This document shows positions 1 through 6,570 of a stretch of DNA of 13,573 bases, piece by piece. The first letter of the stretch is position 1; every line of letters starts with the position of its first letter. The notes below the pieces were generated by a model, which saw only the letters and a list, made by a program, of their open reading frames with translations, searched no databases and was not told where the DNA came from. Origin of the DNA: a bacterium (lineage in GTDB: Bacteria > Thermosulfidibacterota > Thermosulfidibacteria > Thermosulfidibacterales > JALWSI01); NCBI GenBank assembly GCA_027080315.1, contig JALWSI010000195.1, forward strand, positions 1 to 13,573, given 5' to 3'. A program made the position numbers and the translations under genes.

Positions 1-2
1 GC

Positions 3-317
3 CTTGCCTCACAACAGGGAGCAGAGGGTGTTGTGCATCTGGCTTTTGGAATAGCGAGAAACGACGGGCTTCAGGTCTTTGTTACTTCAACCCAGCTGGA
101 TGGGTTGGAGCCTTTTACGGTTAAGGGGGAGAGGGAGGTGAGGTTCAAGATCCCCTCTTTGCCCCTGCTTGCAGGGGAGTACTATCCCGTTGCCACCATT
201 CTTGATGCCAACGGGCTTGCGCCCCTGCACCGCATGGACGGCGCTCCCTTTCAGGTTGAGAAGCAGGAGGTTGAGATGGGAGTCTGTTTCATAGAGCACC
301 AGTGGGAGCTTGTATGA
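3..317 (+). CDS. ABC-type polysaccharide (O-antigen) export ATPase, C-terminal carbohydrate-binding domain, 5'-truncated
   Basis: Only the last 104 codons are in the window; the reading frame is open back to position 3. The visible part matches the C-terminal beta-sandwich domain of Wzt-type ATPases. Its signatures are a GIARNDG stretch, a T-x-LDG motif, an EVRFKIPSLPLLAGEYY strand and a late hydrophobic strand ending in FQVE. In ABC-dependent O-polysaccharide export this domain sits after the nucleotide-binding domain and binds the glycan, often its modified non-reducing end, so that only finished chains cross the inner membrane. The ATPase half (Walker A, signature motif, Walker B) lies upstream and cannot be seen. 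The stop overlaps the next gene's ATG as ATGA (314-317), so the methyltransferases that follow are almost certainly co-translated. The family call is firm from motif recall; the actual glycan is unknown. Confidence 0.82.
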   Translation, partial: LASQQGAEGVVHLAFGIARNDGLQVFVTSTQLDGLEPFTVKGEREVRFKIPSLPLLAGEYYPVATILDANGLAPLHRMDGAPFQVEKQEVEMGVCFIEHQWELV

Positions 318-1078
318 GAGGAATGAGAGACGAGATAGAGAGGCTCATGGTTGAAGTGGCGGGGCTTGACCTTGGAGAGCCTTTGCCCCCTCTGGATCCT
401 CTCTTTCTTCAGGTCTGGGCAGAGCACTACGCCAGAATAGTGAGGCTTTCGGCGCCTCAAGAGGGTTCCCTCACCCTTGAGGTGGGTGCTGGCTACGGCA
501 TAATCCCCATTCTGCTCAGCAGGCGAGGGGAGAGAGTGGTGGCCACTGAGCATCCATCCCGGGGATACCTTTTCAAAGAAGGCTACAGAAGGCTGCTTGA
601 AGCAAATGGGGTGTTGCTGGTGGCAAACGAGCTTTCAGAGGGGCTTCCCTTTGGTTCTGGCAGCTTCTCAAAGGTGCTTTACTGCGATGTTGTTGAGCAT
701 CTTCCCCCCTCTTGGGTTGAGGCTCAGGTTAGAGAACTTGGCCGGGTGCTGGCTCCAAATGGTATTCTGGTGGTCTCAACCCCCAACCTTGCGAGGCTGT
801 GGAACCGCCTTTGCCTCCTCTCAGGCAGGCCCGTTAACCCCCCCATACAAGTGAGAAAGGTGGGTGAGACCTTTGACCACATCAGGGAGTACCTCTGGGA
901 GGAGCTTGCTCCCATATTTGAAAATGCGGGTTTCAGTGTTGAGGGCTTGGAGTACGGCTGGATTCCCCACTTCAACGGCAAGAGTCCAACCAGCCCCATC
1001 AACAGAGTTAACAGGCTCTTGTTGCGGGCTTTTCCCTCTTTTGGCGACGAGTTTTATGTGCGCATGGTGAAGAGATGA
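314..1078 (+). CDS. SAM-dependent class I methyltransferase (surface-polysaccharide operon, first of two)
   Basis: A 254-residue Rossmann-type methyltransferase. Motif I is LEVGAGYG (residues about 55-62), the acidic residue ending strand 2 is Glu79 in ATEH, and the post-motif DVVEHLP (125-131) is typical of the Methyltransf_11/23 group. VVSTPN (153-158) closes the core. A less conserved C-terminal region of about 95 residues probably carries substrate specificity. I chose ATG 314 because it overlaps the previous stop as ATGA and has GGGAG at 304-308 upstream. GTG 302 and ATG 323 are also possible. Its place directly after a Wzt-type domain suggests methylation of a sugar in the exported glycan or of a lipid-linked intermediate, at the cytoplasmic face of the inner membrane. 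The substrate is inferred from context only. No frameshift is seen. Confidence 0.85.
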   Translation: MRGMRDEIERLMVEVAGLDLGEPLPPLDPLFLQVWAEHYARIVRLSAPQEGSLTLEVGAGYGIIPILLSRRGERVVATEHPSRGYLFKEGYRRLLEANGVLLVANELSEGLPFGSGSFSKVLYCDVVEHLPPSWVEAQVRELGRVLAPNGILVVSTPNLARLWNRLCLLSGRPVNPPIQVRKVGETFDHIREYLWEELAPIFENAGFSVEGLEYGWIPHFNGKSPTSPINRVNRLLLRAFPSFGDEFYVRMVKR

Positions 1079-1890
1079 GCACCTACGAAGAGGAGATAAA
1101 GAAGGCCCACGAGAGGGTGGCAGAGAGCTACGGCATCGTTGACCTTTACGGCAACCCCGCCGGGGAATGGGAGGGGTGGGTGTTTCAGAAGACGGTGGTG
1201 GATAAGGTTGCCTACTTTTGGAGAAGGTACGGTGGTGAGAATACTCTGCTTCTTGATGCAGGTTGTGGCAACGGCCAGATAACCCAGGTGTTTGCCTCTT
1301 TGGGGGCAGAGACCATGGTGGGAGTTGACTTTGCCATGCCCATGCTGAAGAGGGGGCGGGAGAGGGCCCAGCTTAAAGGCTACCTTGAGCGACTCTTTCT
1401 GGTGAAGGGCAACCTTAAAGAGCTTCCCTTTGCCTCAGAGCGCTTCTCTTTGATTCACCTTTACGGGGTGATGGAGCATCTGGACGATCCCCGGCAGGTG
1501 TTGAAAGAGCTGGGAAGGGTGCTGAAGAAGGGGGGGCACCTTGTGCTGAGTATTCCCCGCAAATGGAGCCTTGCCCACCTTACCTACATTGGCTTCAGCC
1601 CCTCGGTTAGGGATTGGGGCAAAGAGCTTTCGTGGAGAAGCTTCTTGAAGTTTAGAGAGAAGGCTCAGTTCTACCGCTTTTACAGCTGGGGACAGTTTTC
1701 GTCACTGGTTCCTGATGGCCTCAAGGTGGTGGAGAGGGTGCCTGTTCTTCACTACTTCGTGTGCGGGCCCTTGGACAGGTGGATAAGGCGGTGGGACAAG
1801 GGCGTCTCTTCAATGGAGGTTAGAGAGAGGTTCTTCTCTAAGATTCCCCTTCCCCCGGCCGGTGAGTATGTGGTGCTGCAGAGGGTTTAA
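1075..1890 (+). CDS. SAM-dependent class I methyltransferase (surface-polysaccharide operon, second of two)
   Basis: A 271-residue methyltransferase, clearly different from its upstream neighbour. Motif I is DAGCGNG (61-67), the strand-2 acidic residue is Asp85 in VGVDFAMPML, motif IV is YGVMEHLDD (130-138), and GGHLVLSIPR closes the core fold (Methyltransf_11 type). The N-terminal 50 residues, with SYGIVDLYGNPAGEWEGW, and the aromatic-rich C-terminal third are family-specific. The start overlaps the previous stop as ATGA (1075-1078), indicating translational coupling. Its stop codon overlaps the stop of the convergent rsmA gene within TTAA at 1887-1890, leaving no room for a separate terminator. 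Likely targets are sugar hydroxyls of the exported polysaccharide or a polyprenyl-linked precursor; quinone or small-molecule methylation cannot be excluded. Confidence 0.85.
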   Translation: MSTYEEEIKKAHERVAESYGIVDLYGNPAGEWEGWVFQKTVVDKVAYFWRRYGGENTLLLDAGCGNGQITQVFASLGAETMVGVDFAMPMLKRGRERAQLKGYLERLFLVKGNLKELPFASERFSLIHLYGVMEHLDDPRQVLKELGRVLKKGGHLVLSIPRKWSLAHLTYIGFSPSVRDWGKELSWRSFLKFREKAQFYRFYSWGQFSSLVPDGLKVVERVPVLHYFVCGPLDRWIRRWDKGVSSMEVRERFFSKIPLPPAGEYVVLQRV

Positions 1891-2696
1891 TCGCCGTAGT
1901 TCTCCAAAAAGGCTGAAGATAGGGCAAGCCACTGCTGGGGGCTGACCTCATGGGGGCGGTTTGCTGGCTCAACCCCCGCTTTGCTTAAGAGTCTCTTCCA
2001 TTCCACCTCTGGTTGTGCCAGAGATAGCGATTTTAGCACCTTCTTTCTTGGATGCGAAAAGCCCCACGATACCACCCTTCTCATGGCGGTGCGCAGAGGG
2101 TGAGAAAGCTGCTCCTTTTTCAGCTCAAGCCTTACAATGGCGGATCTCACCTTTGGGCGGGGCCTGAAGGCCTCGGGGGAGACCTTGTGAACGAGCTCTG
2201 CCTGATAGCAGGATTGCAGGAGTATTCCCAGAGGCGAGTATCCCTTCTCTCCAAACCTCGCCGTGATTCTTTGGCCTGTCTCAAGCTGAACCATGAGCAC
2301 TAAGGCTTCGGACAGACGGCGCAGCAGGAAGAGCTTGAAGAGCAGGGGCGAGGTGATCTTGTAGGGCAGGTTTGAGACCACCTTCTCAATTCTTTTTTCT
2401 TCAAACAGAGTCTCAAGCTCAAGTTTCAATATGTCTCCTGTGATCAGCCTCAGGTTTGGATTGGGTAAAAGACCCTCTTTGAGGTGTGAAGCCAGAGCCT
2501 TGTCCATCTCAACCGCGGTGACCTTGGCTCCCTTTTTGAGCAGAGCCGTGGTTAAGATCCCTGTGCCTGGTCCTACCTCAAGCACCCTCTTGCCTTGTAG
2601 TGGATAGGCCTCTTTAAGGATTATTCTCAGAATGTTTGGATCTACCAGAAAGTTCTGTCCCAGTTGCCGCTTAGGGCTAAACCCTTGCTCTTTCAA
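1887..2696 (-). CDS. rsmA: 16S rRNA (adenine(1518)-N(6)/adenine(1519)-N(6))-dimethyltransferase RsmA/KsgA
   Basis: A 269-residue protein of normal length for the KsgA/Dim1 family, which dimethylates two adjacent adenines in the 3' terminal helix-45 loop of 16S rRNA late in small-subunit assembly. The signatures are in order: KRQLGQNFL near the N-terminus, motif I LEVGPGTG (39-46), acidic Glu63 in AVEMD, catalytic motif IV NLPY (109-112), and FRPRPKVRSAIVRL (177-190), followed by the small helical C-terminal domain. The start is TTG at 2696. The codon two positions upstream in frame is a TAA stop, and AAGGAG at 2704-2709 sits 7 nt before the TTG, so no other start in this frame is possible. 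An out-of-frame ATG lies 4 nt upstream (see findings). It is a stand-alone gene, convergent with the methyltransferase operon and divergent from the FG-GAP gene. Confidence 0.97.
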   Translation of the reverse strand: MKEQGFSPKRQLGQNFLVDPNILRIILKEAYPLQGKRVLEVGPGTGILTTALLKKGAKVTAVEMDKALASHLKEGLLPNPNLRLITGDILKLELETLFEEKRIEKVVSNLPYKITSPLLFKLFLLRRLSEALVLMVQLETGQRITARFGEKGYSPLGILLQSCYQAELVHKVSPEAFRPRPKVRSAIVRLELKKEQLSHPLRTAMRRVVSWGFSHPRKKVLKSLSLAQPEVEWKRLLSKAGVEPANRPHEVSPQQWLALSSAFLENYGD

Positions 2697-2709
2697 CCAT
2701 TATCTCCTT
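2694..2709 (-). promoter_or_regulatory. rsmA ribosome binding site that decides a TTG start
   Basis: Read on the minus strand, a consensus AAGGAG (2709-2704) is followed by ATAATGG and then TTG. An in-frame TAA precedes the TTG by one codon, so the coding sequence cannot begin earlier. A nearer ATG (2700-2698) lies only 3 nt from the SD and in another frame, where it reaches a stop after seven sense codons. Confidence 0.7.
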
Positions 2710-2713
2710 ACCC

Positions 2714-2742
2714 TTGACCTGTAGCCTCTCTTCTACTATCTT
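2714..2742 (+). promoter_or_regulatory. Candidate sigma70-type promoter giving a leaderless mRNA
   Basis: TTGACC (2714-2719, 5/6 to the -35 consensus) and TATCTT (2737-2742, 4/6 to the -10 consensus) are separated by exactly 17 bp. A start 7-9 nt after the -10 box would fall at about 2749-2751, on the ATG of the downstream gene. No SD precedes that ATG: the upstream bases are pyrimidine-rich. The same spacing and the same -10 hexamer recur before the gene at 13020. Confidence 0.55.
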
Positions 2743-2750
2743 CCCTCTCC

Positions 2751-4658
2751 ATGATGAAGGGCAGAAGAAGAGGAGTTTGCCACTTTGGGGGAAGGGAGAG
2801 GTGGTGGTTGCTCTCTCCCCTGCTTCTGCTGGCTTTTGTTGTCTCCATCTCATATGCCCTCCCCATAGGCACCGGCTACGACGTGAAGACGGCGGTTGAC
2901 TCCTGTCTCTCTCAGCTGAAAGATAGGTTGAAGGTCCCCAAGGGCAGTGTTGTGGCCACCCGTGGCTCCTCGGTTGTGGTGGTCTTTGAGAGCCCCTGGG
3001 GCCTGCACAGAAACCAGGAACTTATTGTCACCAGAGATGGCCCTCCCATCAAAGATCCCAAGACAGGCAAGGTTTACCCCGGTTTTCCCATAAACATTGC
3101 AGTGATCAGGCTTGAAACCATATCGGGCACCAGGGCCGAGGCCAAGGTGGAGAAGGCTTGGGAGAAGGTGAAGGTGGGCTACAAGGTTGTCTCTCCCTTT
3201 GAGCCCTGGGTGGTGCTTGAACCTGCATCTGTGGAATCGGAGGTGGAGAAAGGGGGAGAGCTCACCCCTGAGAACATTGACAGCTTCGTGAAGATATCTG
3301 TAGGGCAGGATCTTAGTTTTCACCTTGGCACCTTGCCTCTTCCCGAGAGGGAGTACGGTTTCAGGCTTCATCCCGTGGTGCGGTTGGGCATAAAGGGCCC
3401 AGAGCTGGCCTTTGAGATTCTCTCGGTATATGCCCCAAATTCATCCCCCACCATTGTGGTCTCAAAGATCATTCCGGTGGTTCAGACCGCCTCTTATGCC
3501 GTTCTTGGCAAGAGAAAGAAGCTGATTGAGAGCGGTGAATGGGGAGGATACGCATCGTCCTTGGCCTCAAGGGTGCTGAAAGGCGACATAATGTCTGTGG
3601 CATGCGGGGATGTGAACGGGGACGGAAAGGTTGACATAGTCACCCTCTCAGCTAATGGAGAGATAAGGGTTTTTAACCTTCACGAGAAGGAGTTTAAAAA
3701 GATCCTATCTTACAAGGTTAAGGTTGGAGGAGGAGAGCATCACCGCTTCTTGCGGATCTCCCTTGCAGACCTAAACCACAACGGCAGAGAGGAAATTTTT
3801 GTCACCCATGTGAGGGAAGATATTATTGGTGGGCTTTTGAAACCCTATCTGGATTCTCAGGTGCTTGAGGTGAAGGCTAATGGCAAGAAGATTAAAGTGT
3901 TAGCTAAAAGGGAGCCCTATTATTTCAGGGTGGTTAAGAATAGCCTTCACCCAGAGGGAATGGTTCTTGCTCAAAAGATGGACGAATACGAGCCTTACAA
4001 AGGAGCCATAAAAAGGGTTGTGTGGCAGGGGAAGAAGCTGGTTATGGACGATAAGCTGCCCCCTTTTATGAAGAAGGTGGATAGGATTTACGGGTTCATC
4101 TGGGATGACCTTAACGGAGATGGAAAAGTGGAAGTAGCCCTCATTGACGAGGACGGGTTCTTGAGGGTGGTAAACCTGAAGGGAGAGCCCCTGTGGGAGA
4201 GCCCGGACAGCTTGGGGCCTGTTGACTATGCCTTTTTCTACCAGACCCCTCGCTTCATCAGAATACCTGCCGAGAAGAACTTTGAGCCTGAGACCGTTGC
4301 CCAGAAGGTCTCAATCCCCCGCAGACTATTGGTGAAGTACCTAAAAGGGGATGGTAGGGTGGCCATATTCACAGTGATGAACGACACCCCCTCCTTTGTT
4401 GTGGCAGGGGTGCATATTGAAAGCCAGTGGTATGGTATGAATGGCAGGGTGGTGAAGCTGGAGCAGGTGGCTACGGGTAGGGCCTCGCCTGCGTACTTTG
4501 ACATACTCTGGGAGACCCCCAAGTTTGCCGACTTTTACGGCGAGGATCTGGCCATTGCTGATCTAAACGGTGACGGTGTCTTGGATGTGCTACTTCTGGG
4601 GCGTTCAAAACGCTCTAAGAAGAGCAGGCTTGACATCTATCCGATTCCTGGTGCATAG
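2751..4658 (+). CDS. Secreted FG-GAP/VCBS repeat protein with FlgT-like N-terminal region
   Basis: A 635-residue protein. The N-terminus is basic (KGRRR, then GRERWW) followed by a hydrophobic stretch, about residues 19-36, that reads as a signal peptide ending at SYA or as a signal anchor. Four acidic loops of the D-x-N-x-D-G type occur: 287-295 (DVNGDGKVD), 340-348 (DLNHNGREE, degenerate), 453-461 (DLNGDGKVE) and 604-612 (DLNGDGVLD). Each is followed by a short beta-strand, as in calcium-binding FG-GAP/VCBS beta-propeller blades. Residues about 60-160, with VVVVFE, GLHRNQELIVTRDG, DPKTGKVY and VGYKVVSP, resemble the C-terminal beta domain of FlgT or related envelope proteins; this is recalled similarity and uncertain. 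ATG ATG occurs at 2751/2754 with no SD, and transcription probably begins at the ATG. The role is unknown: an extracytoplasmic, possibly propeller-forming adhesion or scaffold protein. It is flanked by unrelated genes and looks monocistronic. Confidence 0.7.
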   Translation: MMKGRRRGVCHFGGRERWWLLSPLLLLAFVVSISYALPIGTGYDVKTAVDSCLSQLKDRLKVPKGSVVATRGSSVVVVFESPWGLHRNQELIVTRDGPPIKDPKTGKVYPGFPINIAVIRLETISGTRAEAKVEKAWEKVKVGYKVVSPFEPWVVLEPASVESEVEKGGELTPENIDSFVKISVGQDLSFHLGTLPLPEREYGFRLHPVVRLGIKGPELAFEILSVYAPNSSPTIVVSKIIPVVQTASYAVLGKRKKLIESGEWGGYASSLASRVLKGDIMSVACGDVNGDGKVDIVTLSANGEIRVFNLHEKEFKKILSYKVKVGGGEHHRFLRISLADLNHNGREEIFVTHVREDIIGGLLKPYLDSQVLEVKANGKKIKVLAKREPYYFRVVKNSLHPEGMVLAQKMDEYEPYKGAIKRVVWQGKKLVMDDKLPPFMKKVDRIYGFIWDDLNGDGKVEVALIDEDGFLRVVNLKGEPLWESPDSLGPVDYAFFYQTPRFIRIPAEKNFEPETVAQKVSIPRRLLVKYLKGDGRVAIFTVMNDTPSFVVAGVHIESQWYGMNGRVVKLEQVATGRASPAYFDILWETPKFADFYGEDLAIADLNGDGVLDVLLLGRSKRSKKSRLDIYPIPGA

Positions 4659-4975
4659 TTTCGTTGCCGGATGGATGAAGCACTCTTGACTTGATGGCAA
4701 GCATGCGGAATATAGAGGGTTTAGAGAGGGAGAGAGGTTGATGCTTGACAGAGGGACTGGTTTTGTAAATACTCCCTCTTGACGATATGAGGTGATTAGG
4801 GATAGAGAAAGAGATGAAAAGGCGAGGGAAGCTTAGTGGTATTAAAGATAATGAACCTGAAAGGGGGTGAGAGTGGAGGATTAAGATAGGGGTAGGACCT
4901 TATTTGGGAGTAAAAGAGAGTTTAAACTTGAGGATGCGGTAAAATTCTTAGTGAAGAGGACGAGGAGGTAGGAGT
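4659..4975 (+). other. 317-bp non-coding region, purine-rich leader of the porin gene
   Basis: No convincing gene lies here. The plus strand is strongly A/G-rich from about 4710 to the porin start. It holds a good promoter (4745-4773) and a weaker TTGACT...TATAGA pair (4686-4716, 19-bp spacer). A TAAAAT at 4940-4945 could be a closer -10 box but lacks a -35 partner, and the porin has a consensus SD (AGGAGG 4963-4968, 7 nt from the ATG). If the 4745 promoter is used, the mRNA has a leader of roughly 195 nt. I saw no strong hairpin, riboswitch consensus or intrinsic terminator after the upstream gene. An 18-codon ATG-to-TGA run at 4814-4870 has no supporting SD. Confidence 0.6.
4745..4773 (+). 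promoter_or_regulatory. Candidate sigma70-type promoter for the porin gene
   Basis: A perfect TTGACA -35 box (4745-4750), a 17-bp spacer and AATACT (4768-4773, 4/6 to TATAAT). Predicted start near 4780, which leaves a long A/G-rich leader before the porin ATG at 4976. Confidence 0.5.
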
Positions 4976-6505
4976 ATGAGAAAGTATTCTTGGTTGGTGG
5001 CGCTGCTGTTTGTCGTGGGCCTCGTCTCCACGGCGTCAGCAGGTGTGCTCTCGGTGCGTATTCCCACCCAGAGCGGCATTGAGGCGAGGTTTGGGATGGT
5101 CCAGCTGTGGACCATGAACTGGGCAAAGAACTACGACTTCAACTCAGACACATCTGACTTTGCCTGGGTTGGCGATCCTGAGGGTCTGGTGCGTGACAAC
5201 TACATCTCCCACATGGTCTATTTCCCTGTTGATTTCGTGAGCAAGGACCAGTGGAGAGCTCACATGCTCTTCTCTTACAAGGGGAGTGACTTTGACCAGG
5301 GTAAGGACGCCAACTACAGCACCTTCCAGGGTGTTGACTATGACAGGTGGAGAGTTGAGCGTGCCTACTTTGAGTTTAAGCTGCCCTTCCTCTGTAATCT
5401 CAACTCATGGATCGGCGTGGGCCACGATGTGTGGACCTTGGATAGAAGAGGTGGTGGTCTGGTTTACTTTGATGACGATCCTGGCATTAGGTGGTATGGA
5501 AACTACCAGAAGTTCAGCTGGGACTTCAAGTTTGCCCGCAAGGCAGAGCAGACCGACAAGGTTGACTTTGGAACCGACTCCAACCGTGACGTCTTCATGC
5601 TGAAGTTGGGATACGACTTTGGTCCCGCCTTTAAGCCCAACCTTTTTGCTGCATGGGATCGCAATGGTGCCATGACCCTTCATGTTCCTGATGACAGCAC
5701 CATTGGTACCTGGGATATCTACTACCTTGGTGCCAACGCTGTTGGTAAGGTTGGAGCTTTCATTTACCAGGCAGAGTTTGTTTACCAGGGTGGTAATGTT
5801 GACTTGAACAAGGCCGGTGAGGACCACTTTGGTGAGAACAATTACGATGTGAATGCCTGGGCAGGTTTGGTCAATGTGGGTATTGACCTTGCCGCCTATG
5901 CTCCTTCCCTGAGGAAGTTCGTGGTCAGCTTGGGCTATCTGTACGCCTCTGGCGACGACGATGTTAACGATGATGATCTTGAGGGCTTCACCGGAATCAC
6001 CAGTGCCACCAGGTTCTTTGGCCCCTGGGCAATGGGAACCCTTCCAGTCCACGGTGCCAACTCCCAGCCTGTTGTGGGAAGCATCATCTACTCCTGGCTG
6101 CCCGCTGCCTACTACGGCGTGGGTCCCTACACCGGTGGTGTTATCGGTAGGGGTAACGACCACGGTGACAACCCCGGTCTGCAGGCCCTGGTGTTTGCCT
6201 TGGATTGGGCTCCTGCACCCAAGTGGGGCTTCAAGTTCACCGCCAAGTACCTCCAGTGGGATGAGACCGATGCCATTGAGGCTAAGTACGGCGAGAGCAT
6301 TGATGACGAGATCGGATACGAGTTCAACGGTATGCTCACCTACAAGATCTACAAGAACGTCACCACCTTTGCTGGTCTCTCCGTCTTCGTGCCTGGCGAT
6401 GGTATTGATGACATCAACGACGCCAAGGAGAAGAAGGGCGAGCTGAACGACGACGACGCCGACACCGCCTATCACGGCCAGATCGGCGTGAAGTTTGTCT
6501 TCTAA
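4976..6505 (+). CDS. Outer-membrane beta-barrel porin-like protein
   Basis: A 509-residue protein with a textbook Sec signal peptide: MRKYS, a hydrophobic core, and ASA|G cleavage after residue 22. The rest alternates short amphipathic strands rich in Tyr, Trp and Phe (for example WRVERAYFEFKLPF and WGFKFTAKYLQWDE) with Asp/Gly/Asn loops. The last residue is Phe (QIGVKFVF), the usual signal for BAM-dependent barrel assembly. Two loops are very acidic: SGDDDVNDDD near residue 330 and DGIDDINDAKEKKGELNDDD near 476-495. No named family is recognised with certainty; length and layout fit a 16- to 18-strand porin. The SD is strong (AGGAGG, 7 nt), codon use is markedly biased (for example GGT, GAC, AAC, AAG, ACC) and an efficient terminator follows, all pointing to a highly expressed major outer-membrane protein. 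The gene is monocistronic. Confidence 0.8.
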   Translation: MRKYSWLVALLFVVGLVSTASAGVLSVRIPTQSGIEARFGMVQLWTMNWAKNYDFNSDTSDFAWVGDPEGLVRDNYISHMVYFPVDFVSKDQWRAHMLFSYKGSDFDQGKDANYSTFQGVDYDRWRVERAYFEFKLPFLCNLNSWIGVGHDVWTLDRRGGGLVYFDDDPGIRWYGNYQKFSWDFKFARKAEQTDKVDFGTDSNRDVFMLKLGYDFGPAFKPNLFAAWDRNGAMTLHVPDDSTIGTWDIYYLGANAVGKVGAFIYQAEFVYQGGNVDLNKAGEDHFGENNYDVNAWAGLVNVGIDLAAYAPSLRKFVVSLGYLYASGDDDVNDDDLEGFTGITSATRFFGPWAMGTLPVHGANSQPVVGSIIYSWLPAAYYGVGPYTGGVIGRGNDHGDNPGLQALVFALDWAPAPKWGFKFTAKYLQWDETDAIEAKYGESIDDEIGYEFNGMLTYKIYKNVTTFAGLSVFVPGDGIDDINDAKEKKGELNDDDADTAYHGQIGVKFVF

Positions 6506-6525
6506 GCCCGGTTAAGTCTAAAACT

Positions 6526-6557
6526 AAAGGGCCACCGAAAGGTGGCCCTTTTATTTT
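6526..6557 (+). terminator. Strong intrinsic terminator after the porin gene, partly bidirectional
   Basis: An 11-bp perfect stem (AAAGGGCCACC 6526-6536 with GGTGGCCCTTT 6541-6551) is closed by a GAAA tetraloop and followed by TTTTATTTT. It lies 21 bp after the porin stop. On the other strand the same stem is followed by AGTTTTAG, so it may also end transcription of the convergent UPF0280 gene, whose stop is at 6571. Confidence 0.93.
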
Positions 6558-6570
6558 CTACCTTGTGGGT

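Noticed and set aside
4659-4705. TTGCC...GGCAA inverted repeat after the FG-GAP gene as a terminator
   Set aside because: The arms are only five bases with a loop of nearly 30 nt and no following U-tract.
4686-4716. Second promoter TTGACT...TATAGA after the FG-GAP gene
   Set aside because: The 19-bp spacer is poor, and a better promoter lies 60 bp downstream. It is kept only as a mention in the leader description.
4814-4870. 18-codon open frame in the porin leader, possible leader peptide
   Set aside because: It has no proper SD at useful spacing, and its composition (Lys, Arg, Gly) simply reflects the purine-rich strand. No repeated codons or attenuator hairpin follow.
5405-6475. Long (356-codon) open frame antisense to the porin gene
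   Set aside because: It arises because the porin's strong codon bias avoids TTA, CTA and TCA codons, so the opposite strand lacks stops. Its product is rich in Val, Gly and Thr with no recognisable domain, and the porin frame has a signal peptide, SD and terminator.
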